DNA of 9,988 nt from Lysobacterales bacterium (GTDB lineage Bacteria > Pseudomonadota > Gammaproteobacteria > Xanthomonadales > SZUA-36), in contig SHZL01000080.1 of the NCBI GenBank assembly GCA_009692275.1, forward strand, positions 1-9,988, in the 5' to 3' direction. A model generated the notes under the pieces. That model was not told where the DNA came from. It saw only the letters and a list, made by a program, of their open reading frames with translations, and did not search any database. Shown one piece after another: positions 1 to 6,588 of the stretch. The first letter of the stretch is position 1, and each line of letters starts with the position of its first letter. The position numbers were made by a program, and so were the translations under genes.

Positions 1-6
1 GAATTG

Positions 7-204
7 TCAGTCGCCCGTGCATTTAACCTCCCCTTGAACAAGCACAGGAAAGGGCCGGTATTTTGAAACGTCGAAATCGACGATTTTCACCTCGACGATT
101 CCGGACGATGCCATCGCGTCGGAAATAAAGGTGAAGTCCTTTACGCTAATCCATACTAAAGCCACAGCGATGATGGTGAGCATTAACTTTGCGTACCGGT
201 CCAT
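7..204 (-). CDS. Small membrane-anchored protein, 65 aa, unknown function
   Basis: The 65-residue product starts MDRYAKLMLTIIAVALVWIS, a short basic N-terminus followed by one hydrophobic segment (about residues 6-20). This is either an uncleaved membrane anchor or a signal peptide, so the rest (about 21-65) should lie in the periplasm. A purine-rich AGAGGAA ribosome-binding sequence lies at 211-217, about six bases before the ATG at 202-204, and supports this start. The opening resembles a widespread group of very short bacterial proteins beginning MDRYxK with one anchor, but I cannot name a family or function. The single cysteine (position 62) is near the C-terminus. The gene stands alone: the next gene on the same strand begins 356 bases upstream. 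That the ORF is real is fairly likely; its role is unknown. Confidence 0.72.
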   Translation of the reverse strand: MDRYAKLMLTIIAVALVWISVKDFTFISDAMASSGIVEVKIVDFDVSKYRPFPVLVQGEVKCTGD

Positions 205-274
205 AGCTTTTTCCTCTGGCAGTTTTTGGGTGGTTGATGCAGTTTGTGCTCTAGACTGTGAATGAAGTCTGAAT

Positions 275-394
275 CAATCAAGGTGAACTTCGGAAATTGC
301 GCTTCACCTGTCGTATCAAATTGTAAGCAGCAATGATACTCAGGCAGTATGACGTGTATCACGCTAGAAAAGCGCGTTTTGGTCACTTTGATTG
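275..394. repeat. 12-base inverted repeat enclosing a bulged hairpin
   Basis: CAATCAAGGTGA at 275-286 is matched, inverted, by TCACTTTGATTG at 383-394, with one mismatch. Between the arms a second hairpin can form: GTATC plus ATTG on the left pairs with CAAT plus GATAC on the right across a seven-base loop, with two unpaired A residues on the left arm. The arms of the outer repeat are about 96 bases apart, so a simple operator is less likely than an RNA fold or chance. Confidence 0.35.
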
Positions 395-415
395 AGGAGT
401 AAATTGTAGGTTGAG

Positions 416-439
416 GTGCGTTACACAAGTGCGTTACAC
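416..439. repeat. Tandem direct repeat GTGCGTTACAC (two copies)
   Basis: GTGCGTTACAC occurs at 416-426 and again at 429-439, identical over 11 bases and separated by two bases, giving a 13-base period. It lies about 210-240 bases upstream of the small membrane protein's start and downstream of the oxygenase gene. It might be a paired protein-binding site or one copy-pair of a genome-wide repeat; function is not known. Confidence 0.5.
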
Positions 440-488
440 TTCACGATTGGTCGCTATTAAGTCTCTGAATTCATAAAGATACAGAAGC

Positions 489-515
489 TGGTGCCGATTC
501 CGACCTTCGGCACCA
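489..515. terminator. Nine-base perfect hairpin, possible terminator
   Basis: TGGTGCCGA (489-497) is followed by a nine-base spacer and its exact reverse complement TCGGCACCA (507-515). It sits 46 bases beyond the stop codon of the minus-strand oxygenase gene, where a transcription terminator would be expected. Neither side has a good run of T: reading on the minus strand the flank is CAGCTTCTGTATCTTT, so if it terminates it is a weak intrinsic terminator. It could also simply stabilise the transcript's 3' end. Confidence 0.45.
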
Positions 516-560
516 TCAATTGAAGATTTTCACATCCGGTTTCCCGGCACCTGCATATGC

Positions 561-1211
561 TCAGGTGACGAATCGGCCGCCCGGTTTTTGCGCAAGGATG
601 TCAAAAGCGATGATCGCGCGGTCTCCATCCGTGCTGAACGGATAGACGTAGTGAATGTACCAGGGAGGAAACAGGATCATGGTGCCTTCCTTCGGCACCA
701 GGCGCCTTGTCGAAGGAAATCCGTGATTTACCGAAACCTGGATGGGGTTGAAGAACTCGATATTCCCCTGTGGCTCCGGCATTGATTCCGGCAGCTTCAC
801 ATAATACACACCGCACACCACGTTGCGCTGAGTCGGGTGAAAATGGGGGCGCTGCCAATTACCCTTTTTCAACACGTTGGCCCAGCCGTCCGGCCATGGG
901 TTGAAATGAGCAGCCTGGTCGCCAAACACGTGGGACAGGTAATCCCGCGCTGCGGGAAGCACCATTTCGTCACGGAATCGGGTGATGCTCTCAAACTTGA
1001 GGGTAAACAGGTTCATGTTTGTTGCGGTTTGATAGCCGCCCTGGGTGGATATCAAACCCGAGCTGACGGCATTCTGCGCAGTATCGGCAAATTGTGTTGA
1101 CAGGGACTGCAACACAGAGAAGATTTTTTCATTGAGTTCACCGGCACCCGGAAAATGCCGCTGCATTACCGTGGTGGGATAATGAATCTCAATGTTTTGG
1201 GTAAATTCCAC
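561..1211 (-). CDS. Putative 2OG-Fe(II) oxygenase (TIGR02466-like), 216 aa
   Basis: The protein resembles the TIGR02466 / 2OG-FeII_Oxy_5 family, cupin-fold proteins thought to bind Fe(II) and 2-oxoglutarate; their substrates are mostly unknown. Seen in the sequence: the near metal-binding motif RPHFHP (His123 and His125), then a strand VCGVYYVKLPES, then the family-like IEFFNP (151-156), the distal histidine in FPPWYIHYVYPF (His187), and Arg198 in RAIIAF, placed where the 2-oxoglutarate carboxylate would be held. There is no signal peptide, so it should be cytoplasmic. The length of about 215 residues is usual for the family. The start is a GTG at 1209-1211, chosen because an excellent AGGAGG (complement of 1221-1226) lies nine bases upstream. 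It is on the same strand as the SUMF1-like gene, 93 bases downstream of it, so co-transcription is possible. Iron dependence and hydroxylase activity are inferred from the family. Confidence 0.82.
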   Translation of the reverse strand: MEFTQNIEIHYPTTVMQRHFPGAGELNEKIFSVLQSLSTQFADTAQNAVSSGLISTQGGYQTATNMNLFTLKFESITRFRDEMVLPAARDYLSHVFGDQAAHFNPWPDGWANVLKKGNWQRPHFHPTQRNVVCGVYYVKLPESMPEPQGNIEFFNPIQVSVNHGFPSTRRLVPKEGTMILFPPWYIHYVYPFSTDGDRAIIAFDILAQKPGGRFVT

Positions 1212-1304
1212 CCTTCCTCACCTCCTGGCCCTTCACAACCATGTTCCGGGCCGGCGAATTGCCTGCCTATGGCCATCCTAACGTACATTGCTTCAAAGCG
1301 TAAA

Positions 1305-3188
1305 TCACAAGTCTTTGGCGACGCGAAATCCCGTGCGTGCATCATGGTAGTTGGGTTTTGCGAAAAGGCGAAAAGCTGTACGGGTCTGATCCGGCGAGCT
1401 GGCCCAATAACCGCCCCGTATCACGTGCAGATCACAACCGGGATTGATCCACGCTTCCCCCTCCAGCGGTGCGCGGATGTAGGTGTCGTGCCAGCAATCC
1501 CTCACCCATTCACCCACATTCCCCCCGATATCAAACAGGCCATAGGGATTGGGTGAAAAAGAGCCAACCGGGGCAGGACCCCAGAACTTATCTCCATAGC
1601 CAGGAAATGCCACGCTCCAGTGCCGGCGCGAACGTGAAATGTCATTCTCGCCGGAAATATTCTCCACGATCGAAGCAGGCGTACCGTCGCCCCACCAATA
1701 TCGGTTGCTGCGCCCGCCGCGAAGAGCAAACTCAAACTCCGACTCCGTCGGAAGTCGATATGCCTTGCCCGTCCCGCTGGCTAACCAGGTCACGTAAGCT
1801 TGTGCGTCATTCCAGGAGACATGAATTACCGGATCGTTTGGCTGCGCCAATGCTCCTTCGTACGTGTGATTCCAGTTAACACCGTCTTTTTCTGCCAATC
1901 GCCCGGAGTAATGGTCGTAAACGATCGAATGGCCGTCCCGCTCTGCGGTGGTCCTGTAGCCGGTGTTACCCACAAAGGTTCTGAATTCGCCCACCGACAC
2001 CTCCCGCAGGCCAATGCCAAAACCACGCCTGAACGTTACCCGCTGCTGCGGGCCTTCGTTTTCCGAACGGCCCTGTTCAGCGGGAAGTGAACCCATGAGG
2101 TAGCTTCCGGCCAGAATGATTACTGATTCCGGAGCCCAAACTGCCTTGGTCATGAAATGATCCCGGATCACTTGCCCCGGTTTGAACCCGCCATAAATCC
2201 TGGCCTCCTCCAGGCGGGTACGCAGTTGATTGACCAGGTCCCCCATGCCGCCCAGGGCGATCAGGCTGGTTAAAGTCCGCTCTGCCGCGTTGAAATCGCC
2301 ACGATCCATGGCTGCAACTGCCTGTGACTCCAGTACTTCGGCACGCCCGGTCTTGACCGCATCAACTTCAGCCTCGGCGTGCTCAACAAGGGTTCGATCT
2401 TCCCGCACAAAAGTCGCGTCTTCGAGCAGGCGCTCGGCGGAGTCAAACTCCTGGGATTCGGCAAACTTCACAGCCCGGGCAATCATGTCCTGTTGCACCG
2501 CCAGCAAACCTGCCTGGGCCTCCTCGCTCGCGGGATTCTGGTCCAATACCTGCCGGTAGAAAAACCAGGCAGAGTTATCCTCGGGTTGATCAACCCGGCC
2601 CGATTCCATTGCCTCGCGAGCGGCGGCAAGGCGGCCTTGTTCCTCGCCCAGCAAGTTCAGCCGGTCCTGCGCAGAATTGATTCCGGGCTGGCTTGGATTT
2701 ACCACCCGAATGACATCCAGCGTGCTTTGCGCCAGTTCCTGTTGATTCGCATCTATCGCAAGGTTTGCCTGGCGTACGAGCTCGTTCAACATCTCGTTCA
2801 GTTCAGCCAGAGCCGACCGGTCTTCGGGATGGGTCGCCAATTTGGTGAGCAATGCCTGCAATTGCTCCTGCTGTTTCTCGTCCGGTAACCGGGTTGTACC
2901 CGGTAAACTTCCTACTGCCTGCGGAACGGACAGTTCGAGTTCCCATTCATTTTCACCAACCACATCACCGAGGCGCTGAATGCGCCGAACGGGCTCCGCC
3001 TCTCCCTCCAGGTTGTCCTCGGGGAAAGAGCTTTTGCCTGCTTCCTGTGTTGCAGCCGTGTCGTCCTGCGCAGACAAAGTTGAAAAGGCCATCAGGCCAA
3101 ATGAAGCCAAAAGCACTGCGCTGAGCGTTCTTTTTACCTTCAGCGTGTGCGAAAAACTTTTGGTAGTAGTGCAAACAGCAGAGTGCAT
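1305..3188 (-). CDS. Secreted helical-repeat/SUMF1 (FGE-sulfatase) domain protein, 627 aa
   Basis: The product is 627 residues. A signal peptide (hydrophobic core about 21-38, likely cleavage after STLSA at residue 40) sends it to the periplasm. Residues about 100-335 are alanine- and glutamate-rich helices of TPR-like type. Residues about 352-627 are an FGE-sulfatase (SUMF1/PvdO/EgtB-type) domain, shown by GSYLMGS, RLPTESEFEFALRGG (478-492), GGNVGEWVRDCWH (555-567), VIRGGYW (589-595) and the closing GFRV. True formylglycine-generating enzymes carry a reactive cysteine pair just after the RGG motif; here that stretch reads YWASSPDQTR, so sulfatase activation is unlikely. Two cysteines (565, 585) could form a disulfide. 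The ATG at 3186-3188 is preferred: it opens on the signal peptide and has AAGGGA a few bases upstream. The frame stays open further, to 3563, but only as antisense of rnd. A binding or structural role, or an EgtB/PvdO-like enzyme, are alternatives. Confidence 0.87.
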   Translation of the reverse strand: MHSAVCTTTKSFSHTLKVKRTLSAVLLASFGLMAFSTLSAQDDTAATQEAGKSSFPEDNLEGEAEPVRRIQRLGDVVGENEWELELSVPQAVGSLPGTTRLPDEKQQEQLQALLTKLATHPEDRSALAELNEMLNELVRQANLAIDANQQELAQSTLDVIRVVNPSQPGINSAQDRLNLLGEEQGRLAAAREAMESGRVDQPEDNSAWFFYRQVLDQNPASEEAQAGLLAVQQDMIARAVKFAESQEFDSAERLLEDATFVREDRTLVEHAEAEVDAVKTGRAEVLESQAVAAMDRGDFNAAERTLTSLIALGGMGDLVNQLRTRLEEARIYGGFKPGQVIRDHFMTKAVWAPESVIILAGSYLMGSLPAEQGRSENEGPQQRVTFRRGFGIGLREVSVGEFRTFVGNTGYRTTAERDGHSIVYDHYSGRLAEKDGVNWNHTYEGALAQPNDPVIHVSWNDAQAYVTWLASGTGKAYRLPTESEFEFALRGGRSNRYWWGDGTPASIVENISGENDISRSRRHWSVAFPGYGDKFWGPAPVGSFSPNPYGLFDIGGNVGEWVRDCWHDTYIRAPLEGEAWINPGCDLHVIRGGYWASSPDQTRTAFRLFAKPNYHDARTGFRVAKDL

Positions 3189-3281
3189 GCAAAGTCCCTT
3201 GCCTGTAACATTCGCACGTTCATGGTACAACGATAGTGCTGGACTGAACACACCTTTTCCAATGCCCTTTCTCAGGTTCAT

Positions 3282-4427
3282 ATGCTTGATTCCGACATAA
3301 TTGATACGGCTCTGCGCGCAGCAACCCGACCGGTACTGCTGGATACGCAGGAGAATCTCCAGGCCGCGGCCCGGGTTTGGGCTAGCGCCCCGGTTCTGGG
3401 GGTTGATACCGAGTTCCTGCGAGAAAGAACCTATCGCGCTGCACTGGGCCTGGTGCAGGTGTCTGACGGTATCAGTGCCTGGCTGGTGGATACCGTGACT
3501 TTGGGCAACCTCGACCCCCTCAAGGAGTTTTTCACCCATGCGAAATGCCTGAAAGTGGTGCACAGCGCCGCAGAGGATCTTGAAGTTCTGTGGAATAACC
3601 TCGGAGCAATTCCGTCACCTCTCGTTGATACCCAAATCGCCTGTGCCTTGCTGGGGCAATCCTTGCAAATGAGTTATCACAACATGGTGAAATGGCTGAC
3701 GGGCGTGGAAGTAGACAAAGAACAAACCCGCTCCAACTGGATCCGCCGACCGCTCAAGCCGGAGCAACTGCACTATGCCGCAACGGATGTCGTTTTTCTC
3801 CCGGCGATTTTCGCAAGGCTGCAACACGACCTTGATCAGCTCAACCGATGGCAGTGGCTTGAAGAAGATGTAAACAGAATGGTCGAAAAAGGCTGCCAGC
3901 TGCCTGATATTGACCGCGCCTACTTGCGCATTCAGGGCAGCAGCTTCCTCGACCGAAGTGCTCTGCATGTACTGCAGGCCCTTGCCGCGTGGCGCGAGAA
4001 AATTGCCATCGAGAAAGATTCGGCGCGTGGATTTATCCTGCAGGACTCCATACTGATGCAAATAGCCATAAAACAGCCAGGCTCCATTGCGGATTTGGCG
4101 GGCATCAATGAATTTCACCCCAAAGCGCTGGCGCGTTATGCTGAAGCCCTGCTTGAAATCGTCAGGGACAACAAGGAAAAAACCCATTACATAGAACAGG
4201 CAGTGCCCCTCAGCAAACAACAGGGCACCGTGGTCAAACTCATGCGCGAGGAAGTTGATGCACAGGCCTTACGGCTGGGGCTGGACCCCTCCGTGCTGGC
4301 TTCCAGGAAGCAGCTTGAAGCCCTGCTGCGTGCGAATTTGTCAGGACAGGCACCACCCGGGCAGCTAATGGGTTGGCGCAAGGCGGCGATCACCGATACA
4401 CTTCTCGAATTGGCATCAAGCGGTTAG
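3282..4427 (+). CDS. rnd: Ribonuclease D
   Basis: RNase D is a 3'-to-5' exoribonuclease that trims the 3' ends of tRNA precursors and other small RNAs. All the DEDDy catalytic motifs are present: Exo I VDTEF (Asp42, Glu44), Exo II VVHSAAEDLEVL (His94, Asp99) and Exo III YAATDVVFL (Tyr165, Asp169). An HRDC domain follows at about 218-298, around ALHVLQALAAWREKIA, and the last 80 residues match the C-terminal part of the Escherichia coli protein, including LASRKQLEALL. The 381-residue length is normal. The ATG at 3282 has only a weak AGG five bases upstream; no better in-frame start is evident before Exo I. The gene is divergent from the SUMF1-like gene (93 bases between starts). It is followed 49 bases later by a tRNA-Arg gene, so its substrate type is encoded next door, though that may be chance. 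Confidence 0.96.
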   Translation: MLDSDIIDTALRAATRPVLLDTQENLQAAARVWASAPVLGVDTEFLRERTYRAALGLVQVSDGISAWLVDTVTLGNLDPLKEFFTHAKCLKVVHSAAEDLEVLWNNLGAIPSPLVDTQIACALLGQSLQMSYHNMVKWLTGVEVDKEQTRSNWIRRPLKPEQLHYAATDVVFLPAIFARLQHDLDQLNRWQWLEEDVNRMVEKGCQLPDIDRAYLRIQGSSFLDRSALHVLQALAAWREKIAIEKDSARGFILQDSILMQIAIKQPGSIADLAGINEFHPKALARYAEALLEIVRDNKEKTHYIEQAVPLSKQQGTVVKLMREEVDAQALRLGLDPSVLASRKQLEALLRANLSGQAPPGQLMGWRKAAITDTLLELASSG

Positions 4428-4434
4428 AATTCTC

Positions 4435-4450
4435 GGCCCAGGGTTGGGCC
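4435..4450. terminator. Small GC-rich hairpin after rnd, weak terminator candidate
   Basis: GGCCCA (4435-4440), a four-base loop and TGGGCC (4445-4450) form a perfect six-base stem eight bases after the rnd stop codon. The following bases TGCGCTGTTTCTTGT contain T residues but no clean run, so any termination would be partial. It lies between rnd and the tRNA and could also be a processing or stabilising hairpin if both are on one transcript. Confidence 0.45.
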
Positions 4451-4476
4451 TGCGCTGTTTCTTGTAACCATATATC

Positions 4477-4552
4477 GCCCCGGTAGCTCAGTGGATAGAG
4501 CATCCGCCTCCTAAGCGGAAGGCCGCAGGTTCGATTCCTGCCCGGGGCGCCA
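4477..4552 (+). tRNA. tRNA-Arg (anticodon CCT)
   Basis: The full cloverleaf can be read. Acceptor stem GCCCCGG (4477-4483) pairs with CCGGGGC (4542-4548), then discriminator G and an encoded CCA (4550-4552). The D arm is GCTC...GAGC. The anticodon arm is TCCGC/GCGGA around the loop CTCCTAA (4508-4514), giving anticodon CCT at 4510-4512. The T arm is GCAGG TTCGATT CCTGC. The anticodon reads AGG arginine codons. The CCA is encoded in the DNA. No strong promoter is obvious in the 49 bases after rnd, so it may be transcribed partly from the rnd promoter. The opposite strand of its 3' half is read as the end of the DUF6502-type gene. Confidence 0.98.
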
Positions 4553-5422
4553 TTGGTCTGCCCGCAAATGTCTACTCTTCGAAATAGTATATTCCGACAC
4601 CGGCTCTGATGATTTCATCAGTGGCGCTACTGAGCTCCCAATGGCCAATTTTTTTTCTTTGGCACGCAGCTCCATAAGCTCCAGGAAACTCCGCATTTGT
4701 TGTCGAAAATTCAACTTGTCGCGAATTGGGAGTCGAAAAGTCCAGACCTGCCTTTGAAATAACCTGTCTTCAGGCGTGGCTTTAATGTTGTTTTCCGCCG
4801 TGGAGACAAGATTGGAAATTGCAGTAAATGCAGCGTTGAAGATCTGCGACTCATCACGTGACAGATAGGGCGAGAATTTCCTCACGACCAGTTTTACGGT
4901 CTTTTTCTTCTTATCCTGGATTACACTCCCGGACCGAACCAATCTTTGAATAATTGATTGGGAGGTGATTCCCCTGGAAGATATTGTCGCTCGCACCAAT
5001 TTTTCAAAATCCGATTCATCTTCTCCGTATTTGAGAGTTGATCTGTCAGCGGTTTTGCACGGCGGAGCGGAGTCTGTCAATTTTACCCACGCTTCAACAA
5101 TTGCACTTTCGGGTGTTAGCTCCTTTAAGAACAACTGTTCGTAGAGGTGCCCGCTACTGTCAATTTTATTTCTGAGATTGGCCACGGTTCGGGAATCCAG
5201 ACCTGTCATGAGAGCAAGTTTGGTTAGTGGAACACTGGCTTTCCGAAATTCCCTTTTCAGTTTCTTTTCCGCTACCTCTACGTATATGAAATTGATCATT
5301 TCCTGTAGTTTGAGCAACGATATTCGACCGACCAGGATTCGAATCAATTTTCGAAAAACGTTTTCTATGGCTTGCGTCAGGATGGCAGCATCCTGTAGCT
5401 GGGAGGTGTCTTTTCTTGGCAT
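4511..5422 (-). CDS. DUF6502-family protein, 303 aa, ends inside tRNA gene
   Basis: The protein resembles DUF6502, an uncharacterised bacterial family. The match rests on the opening pattern: a helix with LIRILVGR, the INFIYVEVAE segment (about 43-51), and a helix-turn-helix-like VPLTKLALMTGLDSRTVANL (64-83), then the middle part around EKLVRATIS and VRSGSVIQD. No signal peptide or membrane segment is seen, so it should be cytoplasmic, and DNA binding is plausible but unproven. The ATG at 5420-5422 has GGAG about eight bases upstream and opens on the family's N-terminus; the same frame runs up to 5524 but without family-like sequence. The last 13 residues (WRPGQESNLRPSA) and the TAG stop are the antisense of the tRNA-Arg gene, from CCA to the anticodon loop. 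By eye the gene has lower GC (about 45-48% in lines counted) than rnd (about 57%), which suggests acquisition. Confidence 0.8.
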   Translation of the reverse strand: MPRKDTSQLQDAAILTQAIENVFRKLIRILVGRISLLKLQEMINFIYVEVAEKKLKREFRKASVPLTKLALMTGLDSRTVANLRNKIDSSGHLYEQLFLKELTPESAIVEAWVKLTDSAPPCKTADRSTLKYGEDESDFEKLVRATISSRGITSQSIIQRLVRSGSVIQDKKKKTVKLVVRKFSPYLSRDESQIFNAAFTAISNLVSTAENNIKATPEDRLFQRQVWTFRLPIRDKLNFRQQMRSFLELMELRAKEKKLAIGSSVAPLMKSSEPVSEYTISKSRHLRADQWRPGQESNLRPSA

Positions 5423-5460
5423 GTATGCTCTCCATTTCTGAGCCAACAATCCCTTGTAAA

Positions 5461-5637
5461 TCAATATTTTCCGTCGACCAAGATGGCAGCAACAATGCTG
5501 TTGCCCAAGACGAAGCCCAGGCAAAGCAAAAGCTCGCCCGGGCCCCGCCCCACCGGAACGTAATCAGGGCCTGTCCGCACGTGCCTGGCTTCCCTATAAC
5601 CCCGCTTACCGGCCAGGCAACCAGGCTCCTTGATCAC
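5461..5637 (-). CDS. Candidate 58-aa membrane micro-protein
   Basis: A GTG at 5635-5637 opens a 58-codon frame ending at TGA 5461-5463, 38 bases before the DUF6502-type gene. The product starts VIKEPGCLAGKRGYREARHV and ends with one hydrophobic stretch, LLLCLGFVLGNSIVAAILV (36-54), then DGKY, so a single membrane helix with a basic N-terminal half is predicted. Support: an in-frame TAA lies just upstream, AAGGGGAG (5647-5654) sits nine bases before the GTG, a good promoter lies at 5663-5692, and about two thirds of its codons end in G or C by hand count. Against it: very short, no family recognised, and the predicted leader is only about 20 bases. It could instead be the leader region of the DUF6502-type gene. 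Confidence 0.4.
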   Translation of the reverse strand: MIKEPGCLAGKRGYREARHVRTGPDYVPVGRGPGELLLCLGFVLGNSIVAAILVDGKY

Positions 5638-5662
5638 GTCCTGATGCTCCCCTTACATTGTC

Positions 5663-5692
5663 ATTATTGTCTATTATTGCCATTCATGTCAA
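5663..5692 (-). promoter_or_regulatory. Sigma70-type promoter, TTGACA-18-AATAAT
   Basis: On the minus strand a perfect -35 box TTGACA (complement of 5687-5692) is followed after 18 bases by AATAAT (complement of 5663-5668), five of six matches to TATAAT, in locally AT-rich DNA. Transcription would start near 5656 and run into the micro-protein candidate and the DUF6502-type gene. It lies in the gap after the broken transporter, so the downstream genes appear to have their own promoter. Confidence 0.65.
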
Positions 5693-5800
5693 TATATTTT
5701 TTAACACATAAAAACCGACCGCGGCACGCTGAGTCGAGGCAGCCGAAAAAAGCGCGGGCAAGCAGTGCCAGCGGGCATGTGTTCCGCAGAATGGGGTGGC

Positions 5801-6408
5801 TTACACCAGCAACATCGTCGCCACACCGGCAAAAGTCAGCAACAAGCCGGCAAGCTTGCGGGCATCGTTGGTCTCTCCCAGCATCAACCAGGCAAACAAA
5901 ACTATCCAGGCATTGGCCGTTTCGTTCAGGACGGACGCCTGGGATGCTGGGATGAGCATATAGCCGCCCAGCCATAAAACCATGGCCAGGTAACCAGCAA
6001 CACCCCTGCCATCACGAGGGCAAACCCGAGTAATTGAAATCCTGTCAGGGACTCACCCAAGAACAGCACGGAAAGCAAGACAACGAAGGGACTGAACACA
6101 CTGGCAATGATTCCAGTGCGACTGGCGCCCATCAGGTTCAGGGCGCGTAAGTACCACGTATCAGCAACTCCAATGCCAAGGAACCCGGAGAACAAGGCGA
6201 TGCAGATTTCATCCAGCGGGTAGTCAGGTAATGCCAGGCCCACAGTCCATGCCAGTGTAGGGATCAGCAAAACCAGGCTGAGCACGTGCTTGAACAGGTT
6301 GAGCTCGAAAGCCGGCAGACTTTCACCCGAGCGCTGCAGCAGGATAACCGCCAGGGCCCAGCAGATAGCGCAGGACAGCGCCAGCATTTGCCTCAGGGCA
6401 ATCTCCAT
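5801..6408 (-). pseudogene. EamA/DMT-family transporter, broken by internal deletion
   Basis: Members of this family are inner-membrane carriers with ten helices in two EamA repeats, usually about 290 residues; their substrates vary. From the ATG at 6406-6408 one frame gives MEIALRQMLALSCAICWAL and continues through five hydrophobic helices to MAGVLLVT, a complete first repeat with the FLGIGVADTWYLRAL segment. It then runs out of family likeness and stops at 5926-5928. The end of the second repeat (YLAMVLWLGGYMLIPA, then ASVLNETANAWIVLFAW and LGETNDARKLAG) continues in another frame to a TAA at 5801-5803. About 75-85 codons covering roughly helices 6-7 are missing, so the defect is an internal deletion with a frame change near 5983-5995, not a single-base error. 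An upstream GTG at 6423 is also in frame. No clear ribosome-binding site precedes either start. Confidence 0.8.
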
Positions 6409-6588
6409 CACAGCGCTTGCCACTGCCGGAAATAAAGCGCCTTCAAAGTGGGCCCATCACGCAGGGCCATCATTTTGACATACCACCGATGCTTTACCTG
6501 ACTCTGAAAAAATGAAGAGTTGAGCAACAATTCGGGTTTTCGGGCCCGACTTGAGGTTATACTTTCACCGGCTAAAACCAAGGAGAAT

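Larger units (their letters stand above)
205..560. other. Gene-free stretch with nested repeats
   Basis: I see no convincing gene in these 356 bases. The only longer frame on the minus strand overlaps the start of the small membrane protein, has no clear ribosome-binding site and resembles nothing I know. The stretch holds a 12-base inverted repeat with one mismatch (275-286 with 383-394), a bulged hairpin built on GTATC/GATAC inside it (about 319-345), an 11-base direct repeat (416-426, 429-439) and a 9-base perfect hairpin (489-515). The promoter of the small protein should lie here but no clear -35/-10 pair stands out. A structured leader or small RNA is possible but not shown. Confidence 0.5.
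5423..5800. other. Gap between DUF6502-type gene and broken transporter
   Basis: No recognised gene lies in these 378 bases. They contain the micro-protein candidate (5461-5637) and its promoter (5663-5692). The part at 5650-5715 is markedly AT-rich, with a run of T/A at 5691-5703. The part at 5720-5800, just beyond the transporter's stop, shows only a four-base hairpin (GGCA/TGCC) before a T-run on the minus strand, too weak to call a terminator. A long plus-strand frame across the gap looks like a shadow, with no family resemblance. Confidence 0.5.

Noticed and set aside
183..428. 81-codon minus-strand frame overlapping the small membrane protein
   Set aside because: Overlaps the real start in another frame, has no ribosome-binding site or recognisable sequence, and crosses the repeat-rich gap.
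1305..3188. Calling the SUMF1-domain protein a sulfatase-activating enzyme
   Set aside because: The cysteine pair after the RGG motif that carries out the reaction is missing.
3189..3563. N-terminal extension of the SUMF1-like gene by 125 codons
   Set aside because: The frame stays open but runs antisense through the divergent rnd gene and its promoter region; the ATG at 3188 opens directly on a signal peptide with a ribosome-binding site.
4477..4552. tRNA-Arg as an att site with a repeated 3' end
   Set aside because: I looked for a second copy of the T-arm/acceptor sequence in the window and saw none; no integrase gene is present, so no att site is called.
5416..5955. 179-codon plus-strand frame across the gap and the broken transporter
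   Set aside because: No family likeness, and it is antisense to the transporter remnant whose sequence is clearly EamA; treated as a shadow.
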